In this document: positions 18,901-27,096 of the stretch, one piece after another
Layout of the letters: every line of letters begins with the position of its first letter
Position numbering within the stretch: the stretch's first letter is position 1
Origin: Saprospiraceae bacterium
GTDB taxonomy: Bacteria > Bacteroidota > Bacteroidia > Chitinophagales > Saprospiraceae
DNA length: 64,000 nucleotides
Direction of reading: 5' to 3'
Assembly (NCBI GenBank): GCA_019187225.1
Contig: JABAQQ010000028.1
Location: forward strand, 1 to 64,000
Position numbers and translations under genes: made by a program
The notes under the pieces: generated by a model
Told to the model about the DNA's origin: nothing
Database searches by the model: none
What the model saw: the letters and a program-made list of their open reading frames with translations, nothing else

Positions 18901-20654
18901 GCCAGAACAGCACCCTTAAACTGACTGATCTGAGCACCAACGGCCTGAACGTAACCTGGAACTTTGGCGACGGAAATACCGCCACGGGCGACACAGTATG
19001 GCATACTTTCACGACTCCCGGCGATTTTGTAATTTACGAGTACGTGAACAATGGTTGCGGTTATGACACCGCTTTTCAGTCGCTTACGGTATGGCCCGCA
19101 CCGACGGCCTCCTTTGTCCATGCCCCATATGTGTGTCGTTCCGACACGATTTTTTTTGACAATACTTCTTTGGGTATCGCCGGGGCATATTGGAATTTCG
19201 GCGACGGCACCATTGATTCGACCGTACTTTCTCCCGGTCATGTGTATGCACAGGCGGGTACATACACGGTGACATTAACCGTTTTTTCCGAAACCCATCT
19301 TTGCCCTGATACGGTATATTCTTCCTTAACCGTCAGAGAATTGCCCGTTCCGGCGGTGTCATTGCCCGGTAAAGAAGGCTGTCAGCCGTTCCTGTTCACC
19401 GGGCAAGGGACTACGCCGGGCGCGAGCACCTACAAATGGGACTTTGGCGACGGCTCAACCGGCGTCGGCATGTCATTCTCGCATCTGTACTATACCGACA
19501 GCGTGTACACACTCGGCGTGACGGTGACGGATAATTTTAATTGCAGCGCCGACACAACAATTTTTCCCATTAACGTGCGTCCGAAACCTGTCGCCGGATT
19601 TTCAGTCGTGCAAACCAACCTCTGCGAAACGCCTGCCCAGTTAATTTTTCAAAACAACAGCACAGACGCCGACGCATACCTGTGGAGTTTTCAAAACGGC
19701 CAGTCGTCCGACCAGGTAAACCCTGCCATTACGGTCAACAACGGCGGACCATTTACCGTGACGCTCCTGGCCACAAACCAGTGGATGTGCCGCGATACTT
19801 TGACCGAAGCGCTTACCATATACGCCCAACCGGTTGCCGGCTTTTCGCTGCCGGACTCGGTCGTTTGTATGGACGATTGGGTGTATTTTGATAACAATTC
19901 ACTGAATGTCAATCATTATTCATGGGACTTTGGCGATGGTACGACATCAGCGGAGTTTGCTCCCGCACACCTGTACGGACAGCCCGGTGTTTATACCGTA
20001 ACCTTACAGGTATCAGCGGATTCGGTGTGTTTCGACAGCCTCCGACGTGTGGCTTATGTGCGGGTACTACCTTCTCCCACCGCCGGCTTCACTGCCGAAC
20101 CAGTGACGGATACCACTGTTGTGCCGAATGGAATATATCGCTTTTTCGACACGTCATCGCCCGATGTCGTGGGTTGGGATTGGGATTTTGGCGACGGACA
20201 GGGTTTTTCTGCCGAACAAAATCCGGTGTACCGTTTCGATACCGTCGGGGTAAAAATCGTGACGCTCATCGTCACCAATGCGCTGAATTGCCCAGATACC
20301 GCCTCGCTGACGCTCGAGCCCGATTTTTTCGGAAGTTTGTTCATCCCCAATGCGCTTACGCCCGATTATGGAACAGACGGCGAGCGGCTCTTTCTCCCTG
20401 CCGGTTCCAATTTAGCGGAATATGAAATCAGTATTTTTGCTCCCAATGGCCAGTGTGTGTTTCACAGTACCCTGCTCGACCGGGGGCATCCTGCCGAAAG
20501 TTGGGATGGCACCTACAATGGTGTGCCCCTGCCGCAAGGTGTGTATTTCTGGAAGGTCCGGGCCCGCTTCAGCAACAACCGGGTGTGGCAAGGCATGGTT
20601 TATAAAGAGGGCGAGCAACCGGTACAAGAAGGAAAAGTATGGTTGGGGCGATAG
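15924..20654 (+). CDS. Giant PKD-repeat surface protein with type B T9SS sorting domain
   Basis: A 1576-residue secreted adhesin. After a signal peptide (ending SLLQAQ) come many PKD/Ig-like domains, with typical WDFGDG-type strands at many places (TWNFGDGNTATGD, YWNFGDGTIDS, KWDFGDGSTGVG, SWDFGDGTTSAE, DWDFGDGQGF). The last 110 residues form the gliding-motility type C-terminal domain: LFIPNALTPDYGTDG, EISIFAPNGQCVFHS, ESWDGTYNGVPLPQGVYFWKVRA. It is exported by the T9SS and anchored at the surface, probably with the PorP/SprF partner upstream. The stop TAG (20652-20654) forms the first bases of a heptamer repeat. Ligand unknown. Confidence 0.88.
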   Translation: MRSIYFPYPIYKSVFIVAGIFHISLLQAQTSAWCDVNPWPILAGCGSLGVGLQFTGDDVFCNGETVTILNTVPSDADSTLVCWGDGSFTAVAGTPMTFSHVYAFPPDTCPGECITFIIRLAVIKHCVPDKMSFKWIATPVQVCFPPIAQFAVPQAVCTDDLVSINNQSCENSINATYSWSMPGANPNTSTAENPVGVSYPTQGNYTISLTVSNAECGSDTYSLPISVGPPATAVADLPDTLCVNDTIMPVNSSLNAAGLTPYFWSFPTNPGSGAKIVPPSTAFDKEPKMTFTKPGTYVVRLAVTGCHSPVWTQTVVVIGPPVVALSGIPTDPLCGDTTFTPVLTLSGDPADAVHWSITGGTPAMFDGPAQSITFSGTGTKTVLVSGENECGFNTVADTFAINPPASAAISISADTICAPGQTVVISNVMQNATGIAWTVTPPAGVTPPSSNAPEPVFSFSAENTYHIHADVLGCGNPQWDTTVVARLSPVPVPGTVDDGCVPVTLDPNDVITLTGGTPDFVIWVFTGGDSLGFIGTNPGPVTFSGAGTKSISVTVGNDCDTASANVSFQIFDLTALGVDTVAPLCSSDPPIVLHGYPAGGKWVGPGISQDTILNPAAAPLNQTTVYTYQYGTGNCAVEVGLPVLVQGTDSVYAGPDLVACTNSPLLTLTGSPPNGSFSETNNYVTPGGVFNPSAVPANNYYIVYTYLDPTSQCPNYDTVSIAVSGIPSASLDSIGNWCAGIPLQLGPFAGGGGTGTSCAWNFGDAQTSNTCDAEHTWQIPGTYNLTLILENQADCRDTATGQIQIITAPVAQIAPAFTEGCGDTLSVLFSNLATWNDYTAWTWNYGDGSPVETGFDPVAHPFAQGETDTIYTIVQTSSNACGSATATAQVLVHPRPIVRFGASQSTICSSDSVSFNNYSTGQPDTFKWYVNGALISTDPQLPPQYFTTGTQDSLYIITLVAENACGTDTLRDSVLVKPNPVKAFFNLPKPAICQNSTLKLTDLSTNGLNVTWNFGDGNTATGDTVWHTFTTPGDFVIYEYVNNGCGYDTAFQSLTVWPAPTASFVHAPYVCRSDTIFFDNTSLGIAGAYWNFGDGTIDSTVLSPGHVYAQAGTYTVTLTVFSETHLCPDTVYSSLTVRELPVPAVSLPGKEGCQPFLFTGQGTTPGASTYKWDFGDGSTGVGMSFSHLYYTDSVYTLGVTVTDNFNCSADTTIFPINVRPKPVAGFSVVQTNLCETPAQLIFQNNSTDADAYLWSFQNGQSSDQVNPAITVNNGGPFTVTLLATNQWMCRDTLTEALTIYAQPVAGFSLPDSVVCMDDWVYFDNNSLNVNHYSWDFGDGTTSAEFAPAHLYGQPGVYTVTLQVSADSVCFDSLRRVAYVRVLPSPTAGFTAEPVTDTTVVPNGIYRFFDTSSPDVVGWDWDFGDGQGFSAEQNPVYRFDTVGVKIVTLIVTNALNCPDTASLTLEPDFFGSLFIPNALTPDYGTDGERLFLPAGSNLAEYEISIFAPNGQCVFHSTLLDRGHPAESWDGTYNGVPLPQGVYFWKVRARFSNNRVWQGMVYKEGEQPVQEGKVWLGR

Positions 20655-20742
20655 ACGGCAGACGGCTTCCAATGGACAGAAAAAGTTTATCTCCGTTTTT
20701 CCGTCCACCGTCTACCGTCTACCGTCCACCGTCTACCGTCCA
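20651..20742. repeat. Heptamer hairpin between convergent genes (family A, copy 4)
   Basis: Left arm: two degenerate units (ATAGACGGC, AGACGGC) containing the upstream gene's TAG stop. Right arm 20701-20742: six perfect CCGTCYA units. The thiolase TAA stop (20746-20748) begins 3 bp after the last unit. Confidence 0.9.
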
Positions 20743-20745
20743 CCG

Positions 20746-21924
20746 TTACACCCGCTCGATCACGATCGCCGTCGCTCCGCCGCCGCCGTTGCAAATGGCC
20801 GCGAGACCGAGTTTGCCGTTTTTCTGTTGCAGCACGTTGTTGAGCGTGGTTACGATGCGCGCGCCCGAAGCGCCCAGCGGGTGGCCGATGGCTACCGCGC
20901 CGCCGAACACATTCGTCTGACTGTGCGGCACTTCCATTACTTTTTCAAAGGCCAGCGCGACGACGGAGAAGGCTTCGTTCACTTCGAAGAAGTCAATATC
21001 GTTTTTCGTCAGTCCGGCCATTTTCAGTGCTTTCGGCGCTGCGACGGTGGGCGATGTAGTGAACCACTCCGGTTCCTGTTCCGCGTCGGCGAAGCCGCGG
21101 ATTTTGGCGATGGGTTTGAGGCCGAACCGTTTTACCGCTTCTTCGCTGGCCAGAATGAGCGCCGTAGCGCCGTCGTTAATATTGCTGGCATTGGCGGCCG
21201 TCACCGTGCCGTCGGGTGAAAAAGAGGGACGCAGGGTGGGAATTTTATCGTATATCACCTTTTTATAATCCTCGTCTTCAACGACTTGCAGCGGATCGCC
21301 TTTTTTCTGTGGAATAACGACGGGGATGATCTCCGATTTAAAAAGGCCGCTTTCCGTGGCCGCTGCGGCGCGCTTGTAGGAGTCAATGGCGTGCGCATCC
21401 TGCTCTTCCCGGCTGATGTTGTATTTCGCTGCCGTCGCGTCGCCGCACACGCCCATCGCTTTCTGGTTGTATACGTCGGTCAGCCCGTCTTTGGCGAGGC
21501 CGTCCACGAGTTCGCCGTTGCCGAATTTGTAGCCCCAGCGCGCATTGGGCAGGTAGTAAGGTATTTGCGACATATTCTCCATGCCCCCTGCCACGACGAT
21601 GTCGTTGATGCCCAGCATGATGCTTTGGGCGCCGAAAGTGATCGCCTTCATACCCGAAGCGCATACTTTGTTGATGGTCGTGCACGGAATATTGTCGGGC
21701 AAGCCCGCGAAACGCGCCGCCTGCCGCGCCGGCGCCTGGCCGAGGTTCGCGCTGACGACGTTGCCCATCAGGACTTCCTTAACTTCAGCAGCCTGTATAC
21801 CGGCTTTTTCCAAAGCGCCTTTGATGGCGGTTGCTCCCAATTGCGTCGCGGAAATGCCTGCCAGCACCCCGCCGAAACTTCCAATGGGGGTGCGCACGGC
21901 AGAGACGATAAATACTTCTTTCAT
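20746..21924 (-). CDS. Acetyl-CoA C-acetyltransferase (thiolase)
   Basis: A 392-residue thiolase. Start 21924 (MKEVFIVSAVRTPIGSFGG); the in-frame ATG five codons earlier is less likely. Catalytic residues are in place: nucleophilic Cys in INKVCASGMKAI (about 88), GGMENMSQIPYY, NINDGATALILASEEA, His in the NEAFSVVAL region and GHPLGASGAR, and the final CNGGGGATAIVIE. It condenses two acetyl-CoA to acetoacetyl-CoA, or the reverse, in the cytoplasm. It is monocistronic, divergent from the rhodanese gene; the end abuts a heptamer array. Confidence 0.93.
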   Translation of the reverse strand: MKEVFIVSAVRTPIGSFGGVLAGISATQLGATAIKGALEKAGIQAAEVKEVLMGNVVSANLGQAPARQAARFAGLPDNIPCTTINKVCASGMKAITFGAQSIMLGINDIVVAGGMENMSQIPYYLPNARWGYKFGNGELVDGLAKDGLTDVYNQKAMGVCGDATAAKYNISREEQDAHAIDSYKRAAAATESGLFKSEIIPVVIPQKKGDPLQVVEDEDYKKVIYDKIPTLRPSFSPDGTVTAANASNINDGATALILASEEAVKRFGLKPIAKIRGFADAEQEPEWFTTSPTVAAPKALKMAGLTKNDIDFFEVNEAFSVVALAFEKVMEVPHSQTNVFGGAVAIGHPLGASGARIVTTLNNVLQQKNGKLGLAAICNGGGGATAIVIERV

Positions 21925-22245
21925 GTTGAATTCCACTCCCCTAACCCGCTCCGGAAATGAAGAACGCCGCTTCGGAGAGCATTTTTTTGGTTAAAAATTC
22001 AGTTAGAGCAAAATGCGCGGCAAAACTACGGTCATTTTTTGCCAATCCTAATTCAAAACCAAATTCGGCGAATCAAGGTTGTGTTTAAAGTTTATTTTTC
22101 TAACATTGATTTTTTTCTACATTCCTCTTGAATTTTAAAAATGAACAAATTTCTCATTTTACGATTTGCGGATTTAAAAGAATTTAGTATAACTTTACAG
22201 CCGAAACCGAAAACAATTATTTGTTAATCTGAAATTTTTAAAAAC
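21925..22245. other. Divergent intergenic region with candidate promoter
   Basis: 321 bp, AT-rich in its right half, between the thiolase (minus) and rhodanese (plus) genes. TTG at 22166-22168, a 21 bp spacer, then TAACTTTA at 22190-22197 (one mismatch to TAnnTTTG) forms a candidate promoter for the rhodanese gene, with a leader of about 45 bases. No further gene or repeat is seen. Confidence 0.4.
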
Positions 22246-22563
22246 ATGACTGCACTCAAGAATTTTTCCCCCCGCGAAGCATATGCCGCCTATATGTTGG
22301 GGAGCGTATTGGTAGACGTCCGCGATAAAATGGGCGCCAACGCGAAAGAAGCAGACGTAAAACAGATCGTTCATCTGCCATTCAGCGAACTGGACAAGCG
22401 TTACAACGAATTGCCGTCGAACAAACCGGTAGTGATCGTGTCCGGTAGGGGCAGCAAAGGCATGCAGGCAGCCAGGTTTTTGATGAACCAGGGTTATCAG
22501 GACGTCGCCATCCTCGATGGCGGTATGGCCGCGTGGGAACAGGAGGGCTTTCCGGTTCGTTGA
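22246..22563 (+). CDS. Single-domain rhodanese-like protein lacking the active-site cysteine
   Basis: A 105-residue rhodanese fold: FSPREAYAAYMLGSVLVDVRDK near the start, IVHLPFSELDKRY, the active-site loop VVIVSGRGSKGMQAARFL, and LDGGMAAWEQEGFPV at the end. In active sulfurtransferases the loop begins with cysteine. Here it is serine (S66), so sulfur transfer is unlikely and a binding or regulatory role is more plausible. It is monogenic with a promoter upstream and a strong terminator at 22596-22628. Confidence 0.8.
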   Translation: MTALKNFSPREAYAAYMLGSVLVDVRDKMGANAKEADVKQIVHLPFSELDKRYNELPSNKPVVIVSGRGSKGMQAARFLMNQGYQDVAILDGGMAAWEQEGFPVR

Positions 22564-22595
22564 TTTACAATGACTTACGAAATATACGAAATTAG

Positions 22596-22628
22596 AAAAC
22601 CTGCCGGGTTCTGCCTGGCAGGTTTTTT
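22596..22628 (+). terminator. Rho-independent terminator after the rhodanese gene
   Basis: AAAACCTGCC / GGCAGGTTTTTT arms around a short loop, followed by a T-run. Confidence 0.85.
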
Positions 22629-22654
22629 ATTTTTGTGCAAAAATCCATCCAATC

Positions 22655-22825
22655 ATGAATGATGTATATTTCGTCGGTTGGGGTACGCTCAGCCTTATCA
22701 ACGCCGGCCTGGCTCAATCCAAACAAAGGAGCGGACTAAATTGGTTTTTGCTGTCGCTGTTTTTGGGACCCGTGGCTACTTTTCTATTAGTGACTTTTTT
22801 TCGCGATCCGCCGGGAGCATATTAA
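22655..22825 (+). CDS. Small membrane protein (56 aa)
   Basis: The + strand encodes [20 protein letters not shown], a short polar stretch ([10 protein letters not shown]), a second hydrophobic helix ([19 protein letters not shown]) and RDPPGAY then TAA. Two membrane segments joined by a basic turn suggest a small inner-membrane protein. The pattern [20 protein letters not shown] resembles many bacterial two-helix proteins. Its stop overlaps the convergent hemE stop by four bases (TTAA, 22822-22825). No family assignment. Confidence 0.6.
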   Translation: MNDVYFVGWGTLSLINAGLAQSKQRSGLNWFLLSLFLGPVATFLLVTFFRDPPGAY

Positions 22826-23913
22826 AGTTCCCACCGGAAGGATTTCACCGCCTCCACGAACGCCCGCACTCCATCGAGCGGCGTATCTGGATAAACGCCG
22901 TGGCCAAGGTTGGCGATATGATGCCCGCCAAAAGCGCGGATCATCGCAAATGTTTCTTTTTCAATGGATTTCGTGTCGGCATACAACGCACAAGGATCGA
23001 GATTGCCCTGCAATACTTTCCTTCCGCCGCTTGATTTTTTCCCAAACTCTGGCGTGATATTCCAATCCAGTCCGAGGACCTGGCAAGGCAGGTTGGCTAA
23101 ATCTTCGAGGGCAAACCAGGCGCCCTTGGCAAAGATCGTTTTCGGCACTTCGGGAAGCGCCTCGCAAATTTGGCCCAGGTAGGGCACGGCAAAAACGCGG
23201 TAATGCTCCGGCGGCAATTCGCCTGCCCACGAATCGAAAATTTGCACCAGATCGGCGCCGGCGGTCACCTGATTTTTAAGGTACTGGATGGTGGTATCGG
23301 TGATTTTTTGCAGCAAGGCATGGGCAAGTTCCGGCTCCGCATACAACATCCGCCTGGCCTTGGAAAAAGTTTTGCTGCCACTGCCTTCCACCATGTAGGC
23401 CAGAATCGTCCACGGAGCGCCCGCAAAACCGAGCAGCGGTACACGCCCCGCGAGTTCGCGTTTGGTAATGCGCAGGGCTTCGTAGACGTAGGCGAGGCGT
23501 TCCGCTGCCATAACTCCCGATATTAAACCTGCTACATCATTCTGGTTTTCAATTACTTTTGGGAAACGGGGCCCTTTCGCTTCTACCATCTCATAGTCCA
23601 GCCCCATCGCTTCCGGCACCACCAGGATGTCGGAAAAAACGATGGCGGCGTCAACGCCCAGTTCGTCCACGGGTTGGATGGTCGCTTCAGCCGCCGCTTC
23701 AGGCGTTTTGACGAATGCCTTGAAATCGGGGAATTTGGAACGGAGCGCCCGGTATTGCGGCAGGATGCGCCCGGCCTGGCGCATGAGCCAAACGGGAGGG
23801 CGTTCGGTGGCTTCACCGTTGGCCGCGCGAAGAAAAAGCGGGGCGGGGGAATGGGGATCGGGGATTGGGGATTGGGGATTGCGGATTGCGGATTGCGGAT
23901 TGGGCGAATGCAT
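22822..23913 (-). CDS. hemE: Uroporphyrinogen decarboxylase with repeat-encoded N-terminus
   Basis: A 363-residue enzyme converting uroporphyrinogen III to coproporphyrinogen III in haem synthesis. Motifs: [66 protein letters not shown] and [14 protein letters not shown]. The only possible ATG start ahead of the conserved core is at 23913. About 20 N-terminal residues ([14 protein letters not shown] and on, a 7-residue period) are therefore encoded by a heptamer repeat array. No Met, GTG or TTG codon lies in frame between the array and [13 protein letters not shown] at 23934 is an alternative start but still includes the array. Confidence 0.92.
   Translation of the reverse strand: MHSPNPQSAIRNPQSPIPDPHSPAPLFLRAANGEATERPPVWLMRQAGRILPQYRALRSKFPDFKAFVKTPEAAAEATIQPVDELGVDAAIVFSDILVVPEAMGLDYEMVEAKGPRFPKVIENQNDVAGLISGVMAAERLAYVYEALRITKRELAGRVPLLGFAGAPWTILAYMVEGSGSKTFSKARRMLYAEPELAHALLQKITDTTIQYLKNQVTAGADLVQIFDSWAGELPPEHYRVFAVPYLGQICEALPEVPKTIFAKGAWFALEDLANLPCQVLGLDWNITPEFGKKSSGGRKVLQGNLDPCALYADTKSIEKETFAMIRAFGGHHIANLGHGVYPDTPLDGVRAFVEAVKSFRWEL
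23854..23902. repeat. SGGATTG heptamer array inside hemE (family G, copy 2)
   Basis: Seven consecutive 7 bp units: GGGATCG, three GGGATTG, then three CGGATTG. Only the first base varies in the last six units. It lies between the hemE start codon and the first conserved block, so it is translated. Related to the hairpin at 8328-8436. Confidence 0.9.
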
Positions 23914-24121
23914 GGAAAAACTTTTAGAGCGCAAAAGTAGGCAGCACAGGGGGAGATGAATATATGCGCCGTGTTCGTGACACTAAAGTGACGCTGATTT
24001 TTCGGATGAGGTGGCAAAGAGTGAGGCTTTTTGCAAAAAAATGAGTAAACGAAAACCGAAATGAAGTTTCTGACCGGCATTCCCGACTTTTGCTACTCTT
24101 CATTATCAAAAACTAATTGGG

Positions 24122-24709
24122 ATGATCTACGAATTCAATGGCTTTCGCCCCGTCATCCATGAAAGCGCCTTTATCCATCCGCAGGCGGCCGTCACCGGCA
24201 ATGTCGTCATCGGGCGCGACGTATATGTGGGCCCCGGCGCGGCTATTCGCGGCGACTGGGGACGGATCATCATAGAGGACGGCTGCAACGTACAGGAAAA
24301 CTGTACGATACACATGTTTCCGGGCATTACGGTGACACTCCGCGAATCGGCGCACATCGGTCATGGCGCCATCATTCACGGAGCCACGATCGGTCGCAAC
24401 AGCCTCGTCGGTATGAACGCAGTTCTCATGGACGAAGTAGAGATCGGCGAAGAGTGTATCATCGGCGCCTTGTGTTTCATTAAAAGCGGCGAAAAGATCC
24501 CCCGGCGCAGTATGGTAGTAGGCAATCCCGGTAAAATCGTAAAAGAAGTCAGCGACGAGATGATCGCCTGGAAAACCGAAGGCACCCGGCTGTATCAACA
24601 ATTGCCCGCACAATGTTACGAGTCCCTCCGCCCCTGCGAACCGCTGCGGGTGATGCCGAAAAACAGGAAGGAGATGGAAGCCAATTATAAGATTTGGAAG
24701 CAAACGTAA
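24122..24709 (+). CDS. Hexapeptide-repeat protein, PaaY / gamma-carbonic anhydrase-like
   Basis: A 195-residue left-handed beta-helix protein. Hexapeptide turns run from residue 15 to about 145 (AFIHPQAAVTGNVVIGRDVYVG, then AAIRGDWGRIIIEDGCNVQ). Histidines in the positions used for metal binding by gamma-class enzymes are visible in TIHMF and SAHIGHGAIIH. The C-terminal helix contains AWKTEGTRLYQQL, the pattern of PaaY-type thioesterases/transferases. Substrate is not clear: PaaY hydrolyses aromatic-CoA intermediates, while other relatives are carbonic anhydrase-like. No phenylacetate genes are nearby. Confidence 0.8.
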   Translation: MIYEFNGFRPVIHESAFIHPQAAVTGNVVIGRDVYVGPGAAIRGDWGRIIIEDGCNVQENCTIHMFPGITVTLRESAHIGHGAIIHGATIGRNSLVGMNAVLMDEVEIGEECIIGALCFIKSGEKIPRRSMVVGNPGKIVKEVSDEMIAWKTEGTRLYQQLPAQCYESLRPCEPLRVMPKNRKEMEANYKIWKQT

Positions 24710-24761
24710 CCCCGGTGATAACGGGAGTAGATCAGTGCCGGGTGTTATGTCAAATCGTTTT

Positions 24762-24860
24762 AAGTACATGGACACTGGATTTTTGACATTGGACATTTGA
24801 CCAAATGATAGGTTGTCAAGGTCAATCGTCCAATGTCAAAAATCCAGTGTCCGCCTGCTT
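24762..24860. repeat. About 100 bp inverted-repeat element (family B, copy 2)
   Basis: AAGTACATGGACACTGG at one end and CCAGTGTCCGCCTGCTT at the other. The arms GACACTGGATTTTTGACATT / AATGTCAAAAATCCAGTGTC pair perfectly. The stop codon of the DinB-like gene (24836-24838) lies inside the right arm. Confidence 0.9.
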
Positions 24861-25357
24861 ATCTCAGTGATACGTGCCAGGTGGTGATCGTCGTGTTCGG
24901 CCACAAACAAAAACGAATCCATCAGTCGCATCGGCGTTTTCAGGCGGGGGTGCAAGGCGGTTCGGAAAATGATCTCTTCGCTTAGCGGAAGAAGCCTTGC
25001 GACCGTTTCTTCGCGCATCCGCCGGAAATTTTTGAGTAAATTCGCCGGCGCGGCGCTGTTGTGGCCGGCCTGGTGGGTTTGGGTATTTTGCAGATCAGCG
25101 GGCCGCAGTTCGGTTTTACCCGCCAAAAAATCGTCCAGGCGGCCTTGCCAAAGCGGTTCCAGGTCAATCAGGTGGCCGATGTTTTCGAGGATAGACCATT
25201 TGTCATCCAGCCGGACAGCCAAAATTTCGGGCGGCAATAAGCCGATTTTTTCCTCCAGTCGCACGGGCGTCCCACTCAGCCGTTCGATGATGGAAGGGAA
25301 AATATTTTCCGAGTAATCGAAGTCGAATTTCCGGTCGAACCATTTTGCCTGTGACAT
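24836..25357 (-). CDS. DinB family protein
   Basis: A 173-residue four-helix-bundle protein of the DinB/YfiT type. The three metal-binding histidine positions are visible: H62 in ENIGHLIDLEP, a second at about 94, and the C-terminal pair in FLFVAEHDDHHLARI. Related enzymes are thiol-dependent metalloproteins such as bacillithiol transferases; the exact reaction is unknown. The last six residues (RRTLDF) and the TGA stop are encoded by the family B inverted repeat, so the gene's end has probably been altered by the element. Confidence 0.8.
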   Translation of the reverse strand: MSQAKWFDRKFDFDYSENIFPSIIERLSGTPVRLEEKIGLLPPEILAVRLDDKWSILENIGHLIDLEPLWQGRLDDFLAGKTELRPADLQNTQTHQAGHNSAAPANLLKNFRRMREETVARLLPLSEEIIFRTALHPRLKTPMRLMDSFLFVAEHDDHHLARITEISRRTLDF

Positions 25358-25715
25358 AAACGATTGATTTTTTCACTGCAAAGGTCTTGATCTCGTCCTT
25401 TGAAAAACAGATTCAGTTTTTTGTTTTTCAGGCATAACAGATGATGGATCAGGAAAATCAGGGCGTAGGCGCGTAGAGCCATTTCCCGCAGATTTTCGCA
25501 GAAAAATTTGCGGGAAACCGTATAAAAGGTCACATGCTTGTTAGCGCCTGATTCGTATGGGTCATGTAAGGCAGCCCCCTCGAACGTACATTTTCCAATT
25601 CTATCACGCCACGCGGTTGACGAAATGAAAATTTCAGGAAAATTTCAAACCTTCCTTGTCTGTTTCTCACAGGTGTATGTATCTTTGCCGCCGCTTTGAA
25701 CGAAAAGCATTTTCA
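25358..25715. other. Intergenic region upstream of tRNA genes
   Basis: 358 bp without a credible gene. It holds a hairpin TTTCCCGCA / TGCGGGAAA near 25482-25520 and the tRNA promoter at 25656-25687. Nothing else is recognised. Confidence 0.5.
25656..25687 (+). promoter_or_regulatory. Candidate promoter for the tRNA-Thr/tRNA-Pro pair
   Basis: TTG near 25656, a spacer of about 21 bp, then TATCTTTG at 25680-25687 (TAnnTTTG consensus), 28 bp before the tRNA-Thr gene. Confidence 0.5.
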
Positions 25716-25787
25716 GCCGGATTAGCTCAGCGGTAGAGCAGCTGATTCGTAATCAGCAGGTCGAGGGTTCAAATCCCTTGTCCGGCT
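25716..25787 (+). tRNA. tRNA-Thr (CGT)
   Basis: Full cloverleaf: acceptor GCCGGAT / GTCCGGC, D arm GCTC-AGCGGTA-GAGC, anticodon stem GCTGA / TCAGC with loop TTCGTAA (anticodon CGT), T arm GAGGG-TTCAAAT-CCCTT. CCA is not encoded. Confidence 0.95.
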
Positions 25788-25795
25788 CCCCAAAA

Positions 25796-25869
25796 CGGGA
25801 TGTAGCGCAGCCCGGTAGCGCGCGTCGTTCGGGACGACGAGGTCGCTGGTTCGAATCCAGTCATCCCGA
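25796..25869 (+). tRNA. tRNA-Pro (CGG)
   Basis: Acceptor CGGGATG / CATCCCG, D arm GCGC-AGCCCGGTA-GCGC, anticodon stem CGTCG / CGACG with loop TTCGGGA (anticodon CGG), T arm CTGG-TTCGAAT-CCAG. Discriminator A; CCA not encoded. Eight bases after tRNA-Thr, so co-transcribed. Confidence 0.95.
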
Positions 25870-25872
25870 CCT

Positions 25873-25907
25873 AAAACGCTGTAAGTTAACAACTTATGGC
25901 GTTTTTC
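25873..25907 (+). terminator. Terminator of the tRNA operon
   Basis: AAAACGC-TG-TAAGTT / AACTTA-TG-GCGTTTTT hairpin ending in a T-run, 4 bp after tRNA-Pro. Confidence 0.8.
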
Positions 25908-25911
25908 TTTT

Positions 25912-26697
25912 ATGATGCAACTTGTCGACACCCACGCCCACCTCTACTCCCGTAAATTCGACGCCGATCGGCCCGACATGGTGCGCCGCGCCATCGCCGC
26001 GGGCGTGACCCGCATGTACCTGCCCAATATTGACGCGGAGTCCATACAGCCCATGTTGGACCTGGAAGCGGCGTTTCCGGACAACTGCTTCGCCATGATG
26101 GGTTTGCATCCCGGATCGGTGCAGCCCGGTACGTACGAACAGGAACTCGCGGTGGTGGAAAAATGGCTTGGCGAGCACACCTGGGCGGGCGTAGGCGAGA
26201 CCGGCATTGACCTGTATTGGGACAAATCCACCCTGGAAATTCAGAAAATCTCCTTTGCCCGCCAGATCGAATGGGCAAAAGACCTCGGTCTGCCCATCAT
26301 CATCCATTCCCGCGAAAGCAACGAAGAGTGCCTCGAACTGGTGAGCAAAGGTCAGGATGGGCGCCTGCGCGGCATCTTTCACTGTTTTTCAGGCACCCTG
26401 GAACAGGCAAAACGTATGATAGACCTCGGTTTTATGCTCGGCATCGGCGGTACGCTGACTTACCCTAAATCGGAATTACCGGTGGTGTTGAAAGAGATAC
26501 CGCTCGAGCATATCGTACTCGAAACGGACTCGCCTTACCTGCCCCCCGTGCCACACCGGGGCAAGCGCAACGAAAGCGCTTACATCCGGCTGGTGGCGGA
26601 AATGTTGTCGGAAGTGAAAGTATTGCCGTTTGCCGAAGTGGCGCGCGTCACCACCGCCAATGCGCTGCGGATGTTTGGCGCTGAAGCCAAACGTTAA
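25912..26697 (+). CDS. TatD family metal-dependent hydrolase
   Basis: A 261-residue TIM-barrel nuclease/deoxyribonuclease. The metal ligands are visible: HxH in LVDTHAHLYS (residues 4-13), Glu in VGETGIDLYWD, His in PIIIHSRES, His in GIFHCFSG and Asp in LETDSPYLPP. Start at 25912 (MMQLVDTH); the second Met is equally possible. TatD enzymes act on DNA ends in repair and degradation. Two short GC-rich direct repeats (CGTTAAG-CCGGTT) follow the stop codon. Confidence 0.92.
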   Translation: MMQLVDTHAHLYSRKFDADRPDMVRRAIAAGVTRMYLPNIDAESIQPMLDLEAAFPDNCFAMMGLHPGSVQPGTYEQELAVVEKWLGEHTWAGVGETGIDLYWDKSTLEIQKISFARQIEWAKDLGLPIIIHSRESNEECLELVSKGQDGRLRGIFHCFSGTLEQAKRMIDLGFMLGIGGTLTYPKSELPVVLKEIPLEHIVLETDSPYLPPVPHRGKRNESAYIRLVAEMLSEVKVLPFAEVARVTTANALRMFGAEAKR

Positions 26698-26791
26698 GGC
26701 CGGTTGTTAAAAAACGTTAAGCCGGTTAATCTCCGGTTAAGACCGTGCGCAAATTGTTTTTCGCCTTTTTCTTTGTCCGAAAAATAAGCGT

Positions 26792-27003
26792 GGACATTGG
26801 ACGGGTAGACGTTTGACATTGGACGGGTAGACGTTTGACATTGGACAGGTAGACGTTGGACATTGGACGGGTAGACGTTTGACATTGGACGGGTAGACGT
26901 TGGACATTGGACGGGTAGACGTTTGACATTGGACGGGTAGACGTTGGACATTGGACGGGTAGACGTTGGACATTGGACAGGTAGACGTTTGACATTGGAC
27001 GGG
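26792..27003. repeat. 22 bp tandem array (family C, left arm)
   Basis: Nine full units KGACATTGGACRGGTAGACGTT plus a 14 bp partial unit. Only the first base (G/T) and the twelfth (G/A) vary. The array shares GACATTGGAC with family B and GTAGACG with family A. Confidence 0.95.
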
Positions 27004-27096
27004 AGTGTTCAAAAATGCAGGTTATTTAAAAATTAAACATCTGAAAATCAATGTTTTAGTTTGATATTGACACACTTTTTTGAACATTCCCCATTG

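Noticed and set aside
26694-27012. Overlapping minus-strand frames of STRPMSNVYPSNV-type repeats
   Set aside because: Three frames give the same kind of repeat; it is the 22 bp array read through, with no start or non-repeat domain.
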